NCBI GenBank assembly: GCA_028751875.1
Contig: CM054145.1
Coordinates: forward strand, 51,281,856 to 51,345,855
Source of the DNA: Rapana venosa
Taxonomy: Eukaryota; Mollusca; Gastropoda; Neogastropoda; Muricidae
DNA length: 64,000 nucleotides
Direction: 5' to 3'
In this document: in pieces, positions 44,635 to 56,075 of the stretch
How positions within the stretch are numbered: the first letter of the stretch is position 1
How the letters are laid out: every line of letters starts with the position of its first letter
Notes under the pieces: generated by a model
What the model was told of the DNA's origin: nothing
The model's database searches: none
What the model saw: the letters and a program-made list of their open reading frames with translations, nothing else
Program-made: the position numbers and the translations under genes

Positions 44635-44990
44635 AGGGCACACCCTCCCTCCCCCTCTCACCCCAGCCACACACAAACCTCATCCAACACCCCTACCCCC
44701 ACACCTGACTCAAGACACACATAAAGCAAACACACCCAACTCCTACCCCCCCCTCCCCCCCCCCTCCCCTAATGTAACCTCTTTTTTTGCTCTGTAACCA
44801 ACACAGCCTACCATAGGATTTTTGTGTCACACATTATGGTGTGGGTGAAACACTATAGTTGTCACCATGTCACGCTGTTTGGCCCTGAGTTAGGGGCAAA
44901 GAGAGGCCAAAAGGAGACTACACTAGAGATAATGTCACCATCACTGGTATCACGTGCTGACATTTAACACAGCACTACACAACACTATCT
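44036..44990. other. GA, TG and CA tracts with diluted GTCAC-type repeats
   Basis: GA tract 44040-44070, TG/GGTGT tract 44341-44460, CA/C-rich tract 44560-44765. Around 44130-44230 and 44840-44960, CATGTCACGCTGT/GTTATGTGAG-type sequence loosely resembles the 54-57 kb repeated segment. No gene. Confidence 0.5.
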
Positions 44991-44999
44991 TAGGCATCA

Positions 45000-45530
45000 G
45001 TGGTCTAAAGGGTAACCCACACGCCTATAAAAACCAAAGGTTTGCGGGTTCGACCCCCATTTGAATCCAAAATATTTACTTTTCCCCCTGCGTCCACTAC
45101 ACCTTTTGGGTGGTGGTGGTCTATCAGAGCGTGGACTGGCCTTGAGTGGAACGATTTGCTACGAGAGCAGAAGACCCCCGGAGAGTGGAGGAAGCTGGTT
45201 GCAAAATCTTCAGTAGTGCCCCCACGGTCTACGGACTACGGGATAGGTGAAGGTGAAGGTGGAGGTCTGGGGACTAGTCTTTTGGATGAGATGTTAAACT
45301 GAGATCCTGTGTGCAATACGAATTCAGCGCACGTCAAAGAACAAATATGAAATTTGTCCCTGACAAAATTATGTAGAAAAAAAGAAATCACTGTCGTACG
45401 GAAACAAATACACATGCAGATAGGAGTTTCAAACAAAAAAAGGGTGAGTGGTGTCAGTCTTGTGGCGATGCGCTTTCCCCACAGAGAGAGGAGCTGGGCT
45501 GTATGATTGAACGTGCCCACCACACACTGC
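45000..45530 (+). mobile_element. SINE family B, diverged, carrying a LINE C-terminal scrap
   Basis: Head ATCAGTGGTCTAAAGGGTAA with B-box GCGGGTTCGACCCCC, then, after a foreign piece, GGATGAGATGTTAAACTGAG, TCAGCGCACGTCAAAGAAC, CCTGACAAAATTATGTAG and a TTGTGGCGATGCGCTTTCCC end. Between head and core, 45127-45250 encodes WNDLL..TPGEWRKLVAKSSVV, typical of the last residues of a LINE protein. The element ends against a SINE A fragment. Confidence 0.72.
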
Positions 45531-45690
45531 CTGAACACACGTTAAATCCTGTTCCGCTTTTCGTAAGAGTAGGCCATCGTGTGCCGGTGGGAACGGATGA
45601 CAAAATTTACAAAACCGCATACACACAGGGACTGGATGTAAAAAAGCACATAAGTGCTTATTCTATTATCCTCGATATAAAAAAAATTAA
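45531..45690 (+). mobile_element. SINE A 3' half
   Basis: ACACACGTTAAATCCTGTTC, CATCGTGTGCCGGTGGGAAC, GGACTGGATGTAAAAAAGCA and CCTCGATATAAAAAAAATTA. It directly joins the 3' end of the SINE B. Confidence 0.82.
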
Positions 45691-46435
45691 AAAATAAATA
45701 AATAAATAAACATTCTAATACCGCAGCGACGTGTTGTGTCCTAAACTGGTTAGTGTCGTAAAGTGGACATGCTCAACAGAGGTAAGAACTCCTCTCCTGG
45801 TTTTGAAACTTACTGCAATTTTTTTTTAACATCCCCCCCCCCCCCCCCCCCCTTCATGAACCCCCGGAAACCCCCCAACTTTCCCCTTTCCTTCCCCAGA
45901 TGGGCTGTCAATGCACAGAGTGCATATCACAAAATTTCAAATGACAATTCCTTTCATCTTTGTGATTATGCAAATCGGGTGAATTAACATTTTTTACCCT
46001 AGGGAAAGTTATGGAGTTGCTCGTTACACATTCGTATTCTCGACTGAGTTGGTTTAAACAAAATTGTATTAGTTCAGAAACAACATAGCGCTAATACATG
46101 AAATGAGTACAACAAGCAATGCTTATTTGAGTACTCTATCATAGACTGAGTTCGTATTTATGTAATATCTTTTTATTGCCATTATTTTGGGGGGTTGTGT
46201 TTTCAGTAAGTATGCTGATAGAAAAGGGCGTGCTAATCAGTTTAAATATTATTTTCAGTTACTTTTTGAACAGGTTCTTGAAACTTAAGGTCTAACTCCA
46301 GTTAGTGACACGGAATTCATCTAATGACACCACAGCAGTGTCCCAACTACTCTGTAAGAAGTTAAGAAAGAATTCAGTTATGAACGTATTTATGTTTCAA
46401 AACTATCAATAATAATAGTAATAATGGACATTTCT
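45691..46435. other. Non-coding, no gene seen
   Basis: A C run near 45833-45852, then AT-rich unique sequence. Confidence 0.45.
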
Positions 46436-46542
46436 TTAGCACTCTCTTTCCCCTTCGTAGGAGTAGCACAAAGTGCTTTACATTTGCTTTACAAGATTCA
46501 GCGCTATATAAATTCCATACATTATTATTATTATTATTATTA
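46436..46542 (+). mobile_element. LINE-type 3' tail (family G) with (ATT)n
   Basis: CAAAGTGCTTTACATTTGC, TTTACAAGATTCAGCGCTAT and ATAAATTCCATACATTATT, then ATT repeats. Confidence 0.65.
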
Positions 46543-47150
46543 ACAAAAAAAGTCTATGCAATACATTCAAATACATAACTCAACATAACTCCACGTATAT
46601 TACACTGAAAATCCAAAATTGCGTTTGCTGTGATATAAAGGACAAATAAGCCATTTATAGGACAGGTGTAAGGTTGATCTTTTCTACAAGCTTGTAATCA
46701 TCCGAAAACACAAGAACGTGTTAACCTTGAATGGTCTGTTAAAACTTTCGCATAATGTTAAAAACCTCACCACTGGTTAAAACTTTATGAGTTTTTGCTT
46801 ATAGGGACGAAGAAAAGGAAGAATTGGAGATATGAAAAGGATTAACATGGGTAAAAAGGTAGATGAAGTCGGTATAGTCAGAAAAAAATCATAATGAACC
46901 AATAAAAGATACATAATATATCAGAACACGTTGCTTTTCTTTATCAACATAATCAAGAAAACATTTTTTTTAATTTCCAAATAAAGCTGACAATCTCTCT
47001 CACATTGCTCTTGGCACATTTTCTCTTTTACTTCAAATTTTCAGGGAGAAAAGAATGGAGAACGCTGAAGAGTTAGCACAACGGACTACTAGCCCTTTGC
47101 TATAGACTGCCGAACAGTGACAGGGGAAATATTTTTTTAATTTAAAAAAA
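46543..47150. other. Non-coding; degenerate family D arm near 46715-46800
   Basis: AATGGTCTGTTAAAACTTTC and AACCTCACCACTGGTTAAAA match the middle of family D. The rest is AT-rich and unique. Confidence 0.45.
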
Positions 47151-47151
47151 A

Positions 47152-47387
47152 ATTCTTTTATATCGAGGATAATGGAATAAGCACTTATATGTTTTTTTTA
47201 CATCCAGTCCCCGTGTGTATGCAGTTTTGTAAATTCTGTCATCTGTTCCCACCGGCACACGATAGCCTACTGTTACAAAAAGCGGAACAGGATTTTAACG
47301 TGTGCGCAAGATGTTCTGCGTGCGTTCGCATACGTCAGATTGGGAGCGCAATGTTCTAACCACTAGGCTATCCCGCCCCGCAGATCA
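47152..47387 (-). mobile_element. SINE family A with internal deletion
   Basis: The tail (TATATCGAGGATAATGGAAT, ACATCCAGTCCCCGTGTGTA), AAAGCGGAACAGGATTTTAA and GCAAGATGTTCTGCGTGCGT are followed directly by the head (GCAATGTTCTAACCACTAGG, CTATCCCGCCCC). The conserved GAGACTATAAACCGAGG core and the B-box are deleted, while the A-box end is kept. Confidence 0.88.
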
Positions 47388-47800
47388 AGTTCCAGTCAGA
47401 TAAACAGACAGGAAGACAAAGAAAACAGACAAGCACAGACAAACCCCGTGGGAACGCTCCAAAAAAAGAACACACACACACCCCCAAAAACCAAAACAAA
47501 AAAGCCTCTAGACAAGGGTTCTGTTATCAGCAGCAGGTAAGATTCCAAGCAGTCGTTTGCCGTGTTGCTTTTTACCTGCCAGATACCTGCCTGATACCTG
47601 CCTGATACCTGGGCAGCTCTGTCACGGTGCCAGACGGCCTGAAGACAGAGGAGATGCTTTATCAGGGTGGGAACGAAGGCTTTCCCATCTTTGATGCCAT
47701 CTTTACCGGCGATTCATTGTCTGCTGCCGGTCTTTTTTTTTCTTTTTTTTCTTTTTGTTCTGCCTAAATCGTTTGTAATGCTTTCCATTCCCCGAGAATC
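47388..47800. other. Non-coding, no gene seen
   Basis: Unique sequence with short GATACCTGCCT repeats near 47580-47605. Confidence 0.45.
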
Positions 47801-47802
47801 TC

Positions 47803-47819
47803 TCTCTCTCTCTGTTACT

Positions 47820-47890
<71 letters not shown>

Positions 47891-48003
47891 TCTCTCTCTC
47901 TCTCTCTCTCTTCTCTCCCCCTCTCTCTATGCGCGCGCGCGCGCGCGCGCGCGTGTGTTGTTGTGTGTGTGTGTGTGTGTGGTTGTGTTGTTGTTGTTGT
48001 GTT
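47803..48003. repeat. (TC)n, (GC)n, (TG)n compound tract
   Basis: TC to about 47928, a GC run 47931-47952, then TG and TTG repeats. Confidence 0.96.
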
Positions 48004-48067
48004 GTTGTTTCGATTTTACGTCTGTTCACTCTCAGTGATGATAAGACGAGAAATACAATATATAAGG

Positions 48068-48068
48068 T

Positions 48069-48105
<37 letters not shown>
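48068..48105. repeat. Poly-G run (about 38 bp)
   Basis: An uninterrupted G run of about 38 bases, among the longest in the window. Confidence 0.97.
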
Positions 48106-48106
<1 letters not shown>

Positions 48107-48264
48107 TGAGACTTGAGGTGGTGGTGGAGGTCCAACTGAAAATGCGCGAGGAAAGTAGTCTGATCATAAAAAGAAACCGTGCAAAGCAAAAGGTACAATT
48201 ATATATAAAAAAACCCCACCCAATCCCCAAATTTAATAAGTCATTAGCGTTAATGAAACCACAA

Positions 48265-48266
<2 letters not shown>

Positions 48267-48348
<82 letters not shown>

Positions 48349-48352
48349 TGTT
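48267..48352. repeat. (TG)n microsatellite
   Basis: About 85 bp of TG with one GG interruption. Confidence 0.97.
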
Positions 48353-48454
48353 TCCATGGTTGCTTTGATTTTGTCTTTCTTTTCTTTCTTTACTTCTCCA
48401 TTATTTCATCGTCATCTTCTACAGCATTCTTTTCGCTATATTCATTCTCCTTCT

Positions 48455-48780
48455 CTCTTCTTCTTTTCTTCTTCTTCTTCTTCTTCTTCTTCTCTTCTTC
48501 TTCTTCTTCTTCTTCATCTTCATCTTCTTCTTCTTCTTCTTCTTCTTCGCATTCTTCTTTGCAGTCTTCTTCTTCGCATTCTTCACATTCGTTTCGCATT
48601 CTTCGCATTCTTTTATTTTGTTGCTGTTGGTGTTGCTTTTATCGTCTTCCCTTCTGTCCTCTTCTTCCTCCTGTTCTTTTCTTTCTTTATTTTCTTCTTT
48701 CTTTCATTCAGTTTTTCATTATATTCTTTCTCTCTTTTTTTGGTTTCTTTTTTCCTCTCTTTCTTTCATTTTTGTGGCAA
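48455..48780. repeat. (CTT)n and CTTCGCATT minisatellite, then T-rich
   Basis: CTT repeats with CTTCGCATTCTT units near 48545-48615. This is the complement of the GAATGC..GAAGAA units at 57.8-58.5 kb. Confidence 0.9.
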
Positions 48781-48826
48781 CATGCAGTCTTATGTTTGTT
48801 TTTTTAAGTGCGCCAGCTCGTTAAAA

Positions 48827-49089
48827 AGGTAAAGGTGTCCCATAACCTATAAGGTCGAAGGGGAGCGAGGCATCAGAGACCTCACTTCTCTAGGAGCCAG
48901 CATGTTGAGGGCGGCGCCCATCTCCTCTCCACTCGCTGCTTTACCTTCCCTGACCCTTAAGAGGCAGGTACCCATTTACCGAAGTCAAGGCGCGCAAACG
49001 GTCACCCATCCAACTGGTAACCACGCTCAATGCTGCTTAACCTTGGCTGGGGGAAAGCGAGTGCTCTGACCACTGAGCTATCCCGTCTC
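48827..49089 (-). mobile_element. SINE family C, short internal deletion
   Basis: AAAGGTGTCCCATAACCTAT, TTGAGGGCGGCGCCCATCTC, AAACGGTCACCCATCCAACT, GCTGCTTAACCTTGGCTGGG and ACTGAGCTATCCCGTC. The CAGCTGGGTGAACTGGGGGA part between CATTTAC and GAAG is missing. Confidence 0.88.
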
Positions 49090-49092
49090 TTA

Positions 49093-49093
49093 T

Positions 49094-49126
<33 letters not shown>

Positions 49127-49129
49127 TAT

Positions 49130-49222
<93 letters not shown>

Positions 49223-49275
49223 ATATACACACACATATTTATACACACACACACACATATATATATATGTTTGTG

Positions 49276-49318
<43 letters not shown>

Positions 49319-49328
49319 ATATTATATA

Positions 49329-49362
<34 letters not shown>

Positions 49363-49379
49363 TTTAATATATATATATC
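49093..49379. repeat. (AT)n and (TG)n/(CA)n tract
   Basis: About 0.29 kb of AT with a TG/CA stretch in the middle. It is strongly self-complementary. Confidence 0.97.
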
Positions 49380-49685
49380 AGCAGCAGCATCGCTGTGGAA
49401 TTCTTGCTGGTTCCTTTGCTATGCTTGACATTAATTTTCTCCCTCCACGGATTGTGAACGGACGTCAGATAAACAAAATTGATGGCCGCTTCCACAACGA
49501 CTCACCGGCATTTCAAGAATCCTGAAAGGGCAGAGATATCTCCTCTTGTGCAATGTTTTCCTTAGTTTAAACAGACATCTCTTTAGATTCAAGATAATAA
49601 TAAAAATAGTAATGCACATATACACATCCTTGAGCTGCAACAGGCTGTGAGGTTATACTGTGCTATGAGAGAGAGAGAGAGGAGA
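49380..49685. other. Non-coding, no gene seen
   Basis: Unique sequence. A GA run near 49668-49689 precedes a retroposon tail. Confidence 0.45.
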
Positions 49686-49687
49686 GA

Positions 49688-49808
49688 GACAATGACAATG
49701 ACAAATTCTTTTATTTCGAGGATAATGAATAAGCACACATGTGCTTTTTTACATCCAGTCCCCGCCCGTAGGGATACATCTGAATAATAATAATAACCCA
49801 ATACTTAT

Positions 49809-49810
<2 letters not shown>
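49688..49810 (-). mobile_element. LINE-like 3' tail, family T
   Basis: ACAATGACAATGACAAATTC, TTTTATTTCGAGGATAATGA, GCACACATGTGC, CAGTCCCCGCCCGTAGGGAT and ACATCTGAATAATAATAATA. Confidence 0.78.
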
Positions 49811-49839
<29 letters not shown>

Positions 49840-50049
49840 GAGAGACAGAGAGACACAGAGAGAGACGCACGCACGCACACTTTAGACTTACATTTTCTTA
49901 CTTGTTTATTATAGATTTAGTCAATTAAACCTCTACCCAACTCCCAGATACCTGCCCCCCCCCCCCCCTACCCCTTCCTTTCACCTATGGCCTTTCTGTG
50001 TCTAATATCACATTAAATTTTAGCGAAGAGACGTGAAATTAATCAACCC

Positions 50050-50080
<31 letters not shown>

Positions 50081-50085
50081 ACACA

Positions 50086-50290
50086 CGGATGAGACTATAA
50101 AACGAGATCCAGTGTGCGAACGCACGCAGAACATCTTGCGCACACAGTAAATCCTGTTCCGCTTTTCGTAAGAGTAGGCCATCGTGTGCAGACAGAATTC
50201 ACAAATCCGCACACACACGGGGACTGGATGTAAAAAAGCACATAAGTGCTTATTGCATTATCCTCGATATAAAAGAATAAAATAAAAAAT
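50086..50290 (+). mobile_element. SINE A, 5'-truncated
   Basis: CGGATGAGACTATAAAACGA, GTGTGCGAACGCACGCAGAA, TAAATCCTGTTCCGCTTTTC, GGACTGGATGTAAAAAAGCA and CCTCGATATAAAAGAATAAA. Preceded by poly-C and CA repeats. Confidence 0.85.
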
Positions 50291-51660
50291 ATATTAAAAA
50301 ATAAACACAAACACACACACACGGAACAACAGACAGACAGACAGAATGACAGACAGACAGACAGACGGACGGAACATACAACACCTCATGTGACAAAAAA
50401 AAAAAAACCATCATAGTAACTAGACACCATCTATCAACCTACACCATAGTCACGACAGGACACGACACGACACACCTGTGCATACATTAGAAAGAAATAA
50501 CGAAGAAGAGAACCTATTGGAAAGAAAGAAAGAAAGCAAGAAAGGTTGTACATGATATTGTAACACTGAGGACATAGGAGCACAGTGTGAATGAGTAAAG
50601 ACAGACTCCTCCACTTCATCCCCCCCCCCCCCCCCCTCCCCTCCCCACCTCGCTTTTTCTCTTTGTGCAAGCCGTAGTACGTATAAGACGACGCGAGGAG
50701 TGTGTGTAGAGATAAGGATTCGTTCAGCTTGCGTGCAGCTTATGATTTGATGATTTTGTGTTGGCGTGCTCAGCTGCTTTTTATATATTCAGGAAGTCTG
50801 TTGTAACTGTTTCCGACAAAATGTTGGGAAATATTCTTTTTTTGTGTGTGTTAAATGTTTCGTTGTTTTTTTGTTGTTTTTTTATTCGTGTTTTATTCAA
50901 GCTGTTACACAATTTCCCACCTTTTGTCGCAGGGGTGTTGGTGGGTTTTTATTCTGTGTAGATGATTGGTAGTGAATAGGACATATTATGTCTTTGACTT
51001 GATTCTCTCAGACGTAACGTGGTGAAAAACATTATATATATATATATATAAATCTTAGAGGTCGTATGGGCTCCAAACAATGTCACTGATACTACACACC
51101 CAGTGCAGAACTATGAGATACAGAAAAAAATAGAAGACAGAAGCCCCCAATATATTAGCTACAACAGACACAGAAACATCGCACAGTTTTGGAATTGGTG
51201 CTATCAAGTCTATAGTTTCAGGATGACGCTACAAAAAGATAAATGTTGGCTACCAAATACATTCCAAGTTTATACTCTTGTTATAGCTTTTTCGGTATCA
51301 TACATCATTTTTTTAAAACCTCAACGGTGGTCCTCAAGAAATGTCAAATAATGTGTGCAGTTCGCACACTCTTCATGCATCACTAGCCAATTAAGACTTA
51401 AAGGAAAAAAAGGACCAGCCTGCTTTGTTCTAAAAAATAGCAACATTTTCACCATGCGTTGCCTATAAGTAACGTAAGCACATTTTCATAGCCTGGATTA
51501 AAAGTGTTTTGATGCTTTTGGAGTGTCATGCAAGAATCACCTTTCTTCATAGCCCCCTCATGACACAACACCCTTCATTCTCAACAAAGGTAAAGAAAAA
51601 GAAACCTCCCAAAGACAATGTACAGCTGCCTGTAAGGAAAACACATTCTAATTTAACTCA
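50291..51660. other. Mostly unique, no gene recognised
   Basis: The longest stretch without a recognised repeat. It includes a C run near 50620-50636 and a short AT run near 51030. An 82-codon open frame at 51103-51351 is non-repetitive but matches nothing I know and shows no domain or signal peptide. Confidence 0.4.
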
Positions 51661-51665
51661 TTGGC

Positions 51666-51785
51666 GCTGTGTCGTAGCTATTCATACCACACTTACTACA
51701 CCTCCAAACGCTGTGTGGTAACTATTCATACCACACTTACTACACCTCAAAACGCTATGAGGTAGCTATTAATACGACACTTGGG
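51666..51785. repeat. 44-bp tandem repeat, about 2.5 copies
   Basis: Units start at 51666, 51710 and 51754 with GCTGTGTSGTARCTATTCAT-like sequence and end CACTTACTACACCTC. The third copy is partial. Confidence 0.9.
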
Positions 51786-51808
51786 ATCAGGAGAGTGCAT
51801 AAAGAAGA

Positions 51809-51809
<1 letters not shown>

Positions 51810-51849
<40 letters not shown>

Positions 51850-51919
51850 GACGACGACGACGACGAATTTGACGACAACAACAACAAAACAACAACAATA
51901 ATAATGATGATGATGATGA

Positions 51920-51984
<65 letters not shown>

Positions 51985-51985
51985 A
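51810..51985. repeat. (ATG)n, (ACG)n, (CTA)n trinucleotide tract
   Basis: ATG, GAC, AAC, ATG and CTA blocks follow one another. Confidence 0.96.
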
Positions 51986-52530
51986 TAGTCACCATCATCA
52001 TACACTTAGGGCAACCCCAGGGTAAGTTAACTAACCCGAGGAACGCAACAACAACAACAACAATATCAGCAACAACAACTACAACAATAACAACAACAAC
52101 AAGCATTCCTTGTTTGCAAAAGCTGTTGTTGTTAGTCTGTTGCTTGAACAAAACTTAGAGCACCAGAGCTTTGTAGGGATAGGTTGGAGGGGAGAGGGGG
52201 GAGAGGGGAGAGAGTGGGGAGAGGGGGGAGGGGGAGGGGAGGGCGGATCATTATGTGACCATAGAGACACGAGTCAGAGGGAGAATGGGCACTTAGGTAA
52301 GCTACAGGTGGATATCAGGTTACCGCCCTTACCATTTACCCCACTACACTATCATCATCTTCAGTCTTTGAGAGCAGATTTGCCGAGGGTGGGAGTGGGG
52401 AAGAGGGGGGAGAGGAACAGAGGGGGTGGGGGGCGAATGGGGGCAGGGAGAGGGGGGGGGGGGGTGTAAAGGATGTTTGGATGGGGGCAGGGGATGTTTC
52501 ATTTTTTAAATGTGTGTGGGGTTTTTTTTT
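51986..52530. other. Non-coding with CAA and GGGGAGA repeats
   Basis: CAA repeats at 52046-52105 and G-rich sequence at 52190-52245 and 52380-52470. No gene. Confidence 0.5.
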
Positions 52531-52531
52531 A

Positions 52532-52642
52532 ATTCTTGTATATCGAGAATAATGGAATAAGCACTTATGTGCTTTTTTTTTACAACCAGTCCCCGTGTGT
52601 ATGCGGTTTTGTCAATTCTGTCATCCGCTCCCACCGGCACCG

Positions 52643-52645
<3 letters not shown>
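52532..52645 (-). mobile_element. SINE A 3'-tail fragment
   Basis: TATATCGAGAATAATGGAAT, AAGCACTTATGTGC, ACAACCAGTCCCCGTGTGTA and CATCCGCTCCCACCGGCAC. Cut by a TG microsatellite. Confidence 0.82.
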
Positions 52646-52698
<53 letters not shown>

Positions 52699-52842
52699 TA
52701 ATTGTTTATCTGGGATGTAATTTGGAATGAAGATCTGTTTCTCTGTTTATCTCTATTTCTACCCCCCTCTCTGTCTCTGTTTCTATCTCTCTGTCTGTTT
52801 GTCACTGTCTCTGTCTGTTTGTATCTCTCCTCTCTCCTCTCT

Positions 52843-52880
<38 letters not shown>

Positions 52881-53070
52881 CTCTCTCTCTCTCTGACCAA
52901 ATCTAGACACATGCAAGCGTGCTTACACACACACACACACACACACACACAGAGGAACACACACACACACACAGGAACACACAACACAACACACAGCACA
53001 CACACACACACACAACACACACACACACACACACACACAACACACACACCCACAACACACCACACAATCT
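52646..53070. repeat. (TG)n, (TC)n and (CA)n tracts
   Basis: TG at 52644-52697, TC at 52765-52894, CA at 52925-53065. Confidence 0.95.
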
Positions 53071-53765
53071 ATGTTCTAACTCTTTCGTGTTCCTTGTAGT
53101 TTTTTTCGCTCCTTGTCGTTATAAACTCCCGCACCCTCAATATCCATTCTACACCCCCACCCCTACCCCCACAAATCCTATCTCCACCACCACCACCACC
53201 ACCACCACCCACCACTACTACCCCCACCCCCTTCACTCATCCACCCTCATCCCCCATCCCCCCCAAACTTTATACACCAACCCCACAACCCCTTTCTCTT
53301 GTGTTTGCTGTGCAATATCTTGAGGGCACACAGATAACTCGCCACGCGCCACCTCTATGACGTAGGAAGGTCAGAGGTCAGGTGTCAGACATCAGCCTAG
53401 CAAGAGGATGAACGGGCAGGAGGAGGAGGAGGAGGAGGAAGACAAGGGGGAGCAGGACAAGGAGGAGGAAGAGAAGGGAAGTTTGGGGTCATTCCCCTCA
53501 GTATTCATTTTCCTCATTGTTTGGTTTTAAAGTACAGAGAGAAGGGGGGGATGGATGATTGAAGGTAAAGGTATCATCATTGCCTTCATGGAACAACGAC
53601 TATAATACTAGCAGGAGTTGAATTACAATAAGAACTACAACTACAACAATAACAAAACAACAAGCAAAACACTAGAGGCAACCACAACTATAAGAATAAC
53701 AATAACAACAATAACAAAGCAGCAACAGCAACAAAACTTCGACGTAATCACAAAAAATTACGACA
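53071..53765. other. Non-coding, C-rich then GGA/AAC-rich
   Basis: CCA/CCC-rich sequence to 53290, GGA repeats at 53418-53475, AAC/ACT repeats at 53620-53735. No gene. Confidence 0.5.
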
Positions 53766-53895
53766 GTGGTGGTGGTGGTGGTGGTGGTGGTGGTGGTGGT
53801 GGTGTGGTTGGTCATGATAATGATGATGTTGATGATGATGATGATGATAATGATGATGATGATGATGATGATCTGGAGGAGGAGGAGGATAAGCC
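53766..53895. repeat. (GTG)n(ATG)n(GGA)n tract
   Basis: TGG repeats, then GAT repeats, then GGA repeats. Confidence 0.96.
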
Positions 53896-53908
53896 ATTAT
53901 GCCCCAGA

Positions 53909-54002
53909 GGGAACAGATGACAAAATTTGCATTCAAAACAACACAGGCATACAATGAGGTACTGGATGTAAAAAAACCCCACATGGGTGCTCATTCATTA
54001 TC
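53909..54002 (+). mobile_element. SINE A 3' fragment, diverged
   Basis: GAACAGATGACAAAATTTGC, ACTGGATGTAAAAAAACCCC and ACATGGGTGCTCATTCATTA. Confidence 0.72.
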
Positions 54003-54005
54003 AAA

Positions 54006-54165
54006 AAACACACACACACACATACACACATACACACACCACCACCACCACCGCCACCACCACTACCACCACCATCACCACCACTACCACTACCACCACC
54101 ACCACCACCACCATCGCTACCACCACCACCACCACCACCATCCACTACTACCACCAACCACCAAC
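54006..54165. repeat. (CA)n(CAC)n tract
   Basis: CA repeats pass into about 120 bp of CAC/CAT trinucleotides. Confidence 0.96.
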
Positions 54166-54716
54166 CTCACCTCAACCTTAACCCCCACACGTGTTGTGTT
54201 GCATGCATCATTACAAAAGCGTCAGTCTATATTGTGGCTGTCACAGTGTCACAAGTGCTTAACCAGGATTTAAGGGCCAAATGGGTCATGGGTTAATAGA
54301 GACATGGTCTGTTATCACGTGCTGTGCTTTGCCCATACCCAATGCGGTTCCGAAAAAGTCTGATAAGAAAAAGGGATAGTTTTCGATGGATCGTGATTCA
54401 GGGGTGGGGGGTGGGTGGGTGGTGGGTTGGTGGAAGATCAGGGGGAGGGTGGGAAGGGAGTGTTTTTAGTTAGGGGGGTGGGGGTGGTGGGTGGTGGTGG
54501 GTGGAAGGTGAGGGGTGGGGGTGGGTGGGAAGGGAGTGTTTTTTGGCTGGCATTTTGGATGAATATTCTGTGATCATGGATGATTATGTCCCTGGAATGT
54601 TCATGCATGTTGTTTGTTTCGTCTGTTATTTGTTTTATCTCGGTTGTTGGTTTTTTGGGTTTTTTAAAATCTTGCCCTGTTTTTGAATCCTCAGTGATAC
54701 TGTCTCTTTGTTTCTC

Positions 54717-54718
<2 letters not shown>

Positions 54719-54795
<77 letters not shown>

Positions 54796-54798
54796 CCC

Positions 54799-54830
<32 letters not shown>

Positions 54831-54835
54831 CTCTC
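54719..54835. repeat. (TC)n tract
   Basis: TC repeats with short CACACA and CCC interruptions. Confidence 0.96.
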
Positions 54836-54999
54836 TGTTTCTTAGTCTTGCTTCTTTGTATCCTTCTTGTTTAAGAATAACTCCTAAACGCCCAACCTCA
54901 ACCACCCCCCCCCCTGCTGCCCCCCCCCCCCCCTTCACCCTGACCCCTTTCTCCCCAGGCCACCAACATTAACCCCACAGGTGTTTGTTTATTAGGCAT

Positions 55000-55778
55000 G
55001 TCAGTCCACATTGTGGTTGTCACCAGTGTCACAATGGTTAACAAGGATTTAAGGATCATCGGTTAATACACTGCGGGTCAGTCCACATTGCTGCTGTCTC
55101 AGTGTCACATTGTCACAATATTTAAATTGGATTGTAAAGGCCACCGAATCATACACTGTGTGTCAGTCCACATTGCTACTGTCACATTGTCACAATATTT
55201 AAATCGGATTTTAAGGGCCTTCAATTCATACACTGTGTGTCAGTCTACATTGCTGCTGTCACAGTGTCACATTGTCACAATATCTAAATTGGATTGTAAG
55301 GGCCACCGAATCATACACTGTGTGTAAGTCTACATTGCTGCTGTCACAGTGTCACATTCACAATATTTAAATTGGATTGTAAGGGCCACCGAATCATACA
55401 CTGTGTGTAAGTCCACATTGCAGCTGTCACAGTGTCACATTGTCATAATATTTAAATTGGATTGTAAGGGCTACTGATTCATACACTGTGTGTCAGTCCA
55501 CATTGCTGCTGTCTCAGTGTCACAGTTTCTAAGTTTCACAGCAGTAAACTTGGATTTAAGGACCATGGGTTAATCATACATTTTGTGTTAGTCCACATTG
55601 TCACTGTCACAGGGTAACGATGGTTTAAAAAAAAGTCACAATGGTTAACAGGGATTTCAGGGCTATTTGTTAATACATTTTGTGTCAGACAACATTGTCA
55701 CTGTCACGGTGTCATAATGTCATAATGTCACAGTGTCACAAGGTCACAGTGGTTAACTGGGATTTAAGGACTGTGGGC
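55000..55778. repeat. ~84-bp minisatellite, about nine units
   Basis: Each unit starts CAGTCCACATTGCTGCTGTC, contains CAGTGTCACATTGTCACAAT, ATTTAAATTGGATTGTAAGG and GCCACCGAATCATACAC, and ends TGTGTGT. The first five or six units are closely alike; the last three diverge (ATTTTGTGTTAGTC, CAGTGGTTAACTGG) and resemble the flanking 54/56-kb segment. Confidence 0.92.
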
Positions 55779-55870
55779 TGATAGACTATGAGACATAGAA
55801 CATGGTCTAATATCAACCTGCTGTTGATAGACTATGAGACATAGAACATGGTCTAATATCAACCTGCTGT
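55779..55870. repeat. Perfect 46-bp tandem duplication
   Basis: TGATAGACTATGAGACATAG..CAACCTGCTGT occurs at 55779-55824 and again at 55825-55870 with no mismatch. Confidence 0.97.
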
Positions 55871-55874
55871 GGTC

Positions 55875-56060
55875 CCCCTCTGGCTGGTGGCCCCACGGCG
55901 GCCTGATAGCGGTGGTCTCCCTGTGGACCCCCGACCCGAGGATGAGACATTACAAATCTGGGTGTGCTTGTGGCGGGGGAGAGTGGAATGAGCGGTGTGG
56001 GAACAGTAGGACGGGAACGTCACAGAAGATGAGGCAGCAAGAAAAAACCAACAACAACAA
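55875..56060 (+). mobile_element. Unclassified 186-bp retroposon with 15-bp target-site duplication
   Basis: CAACCTGCTGTGGTC flanks it at 55860-55874 and 56061-56075. The insert is GC-rich, starts CCCCTCTGGCTGGTGGCCCC and ends AAGAAAAAACC plus CAA repeats. No tRNA A/B boxes or known protein motif were seen. It may be the 3' end of a LINE or a retrocopy of another transcript. Confidence 0.82.
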
Positions 56061-56075
56061 CAACCTGCTGTGGTC

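Noticed and set aside
51103..51351. 82-codon non-repetitive open frame
   Set aside because: No start context, domain, homology I recognise or splice structure; the length is within chance expectation for this AT content.
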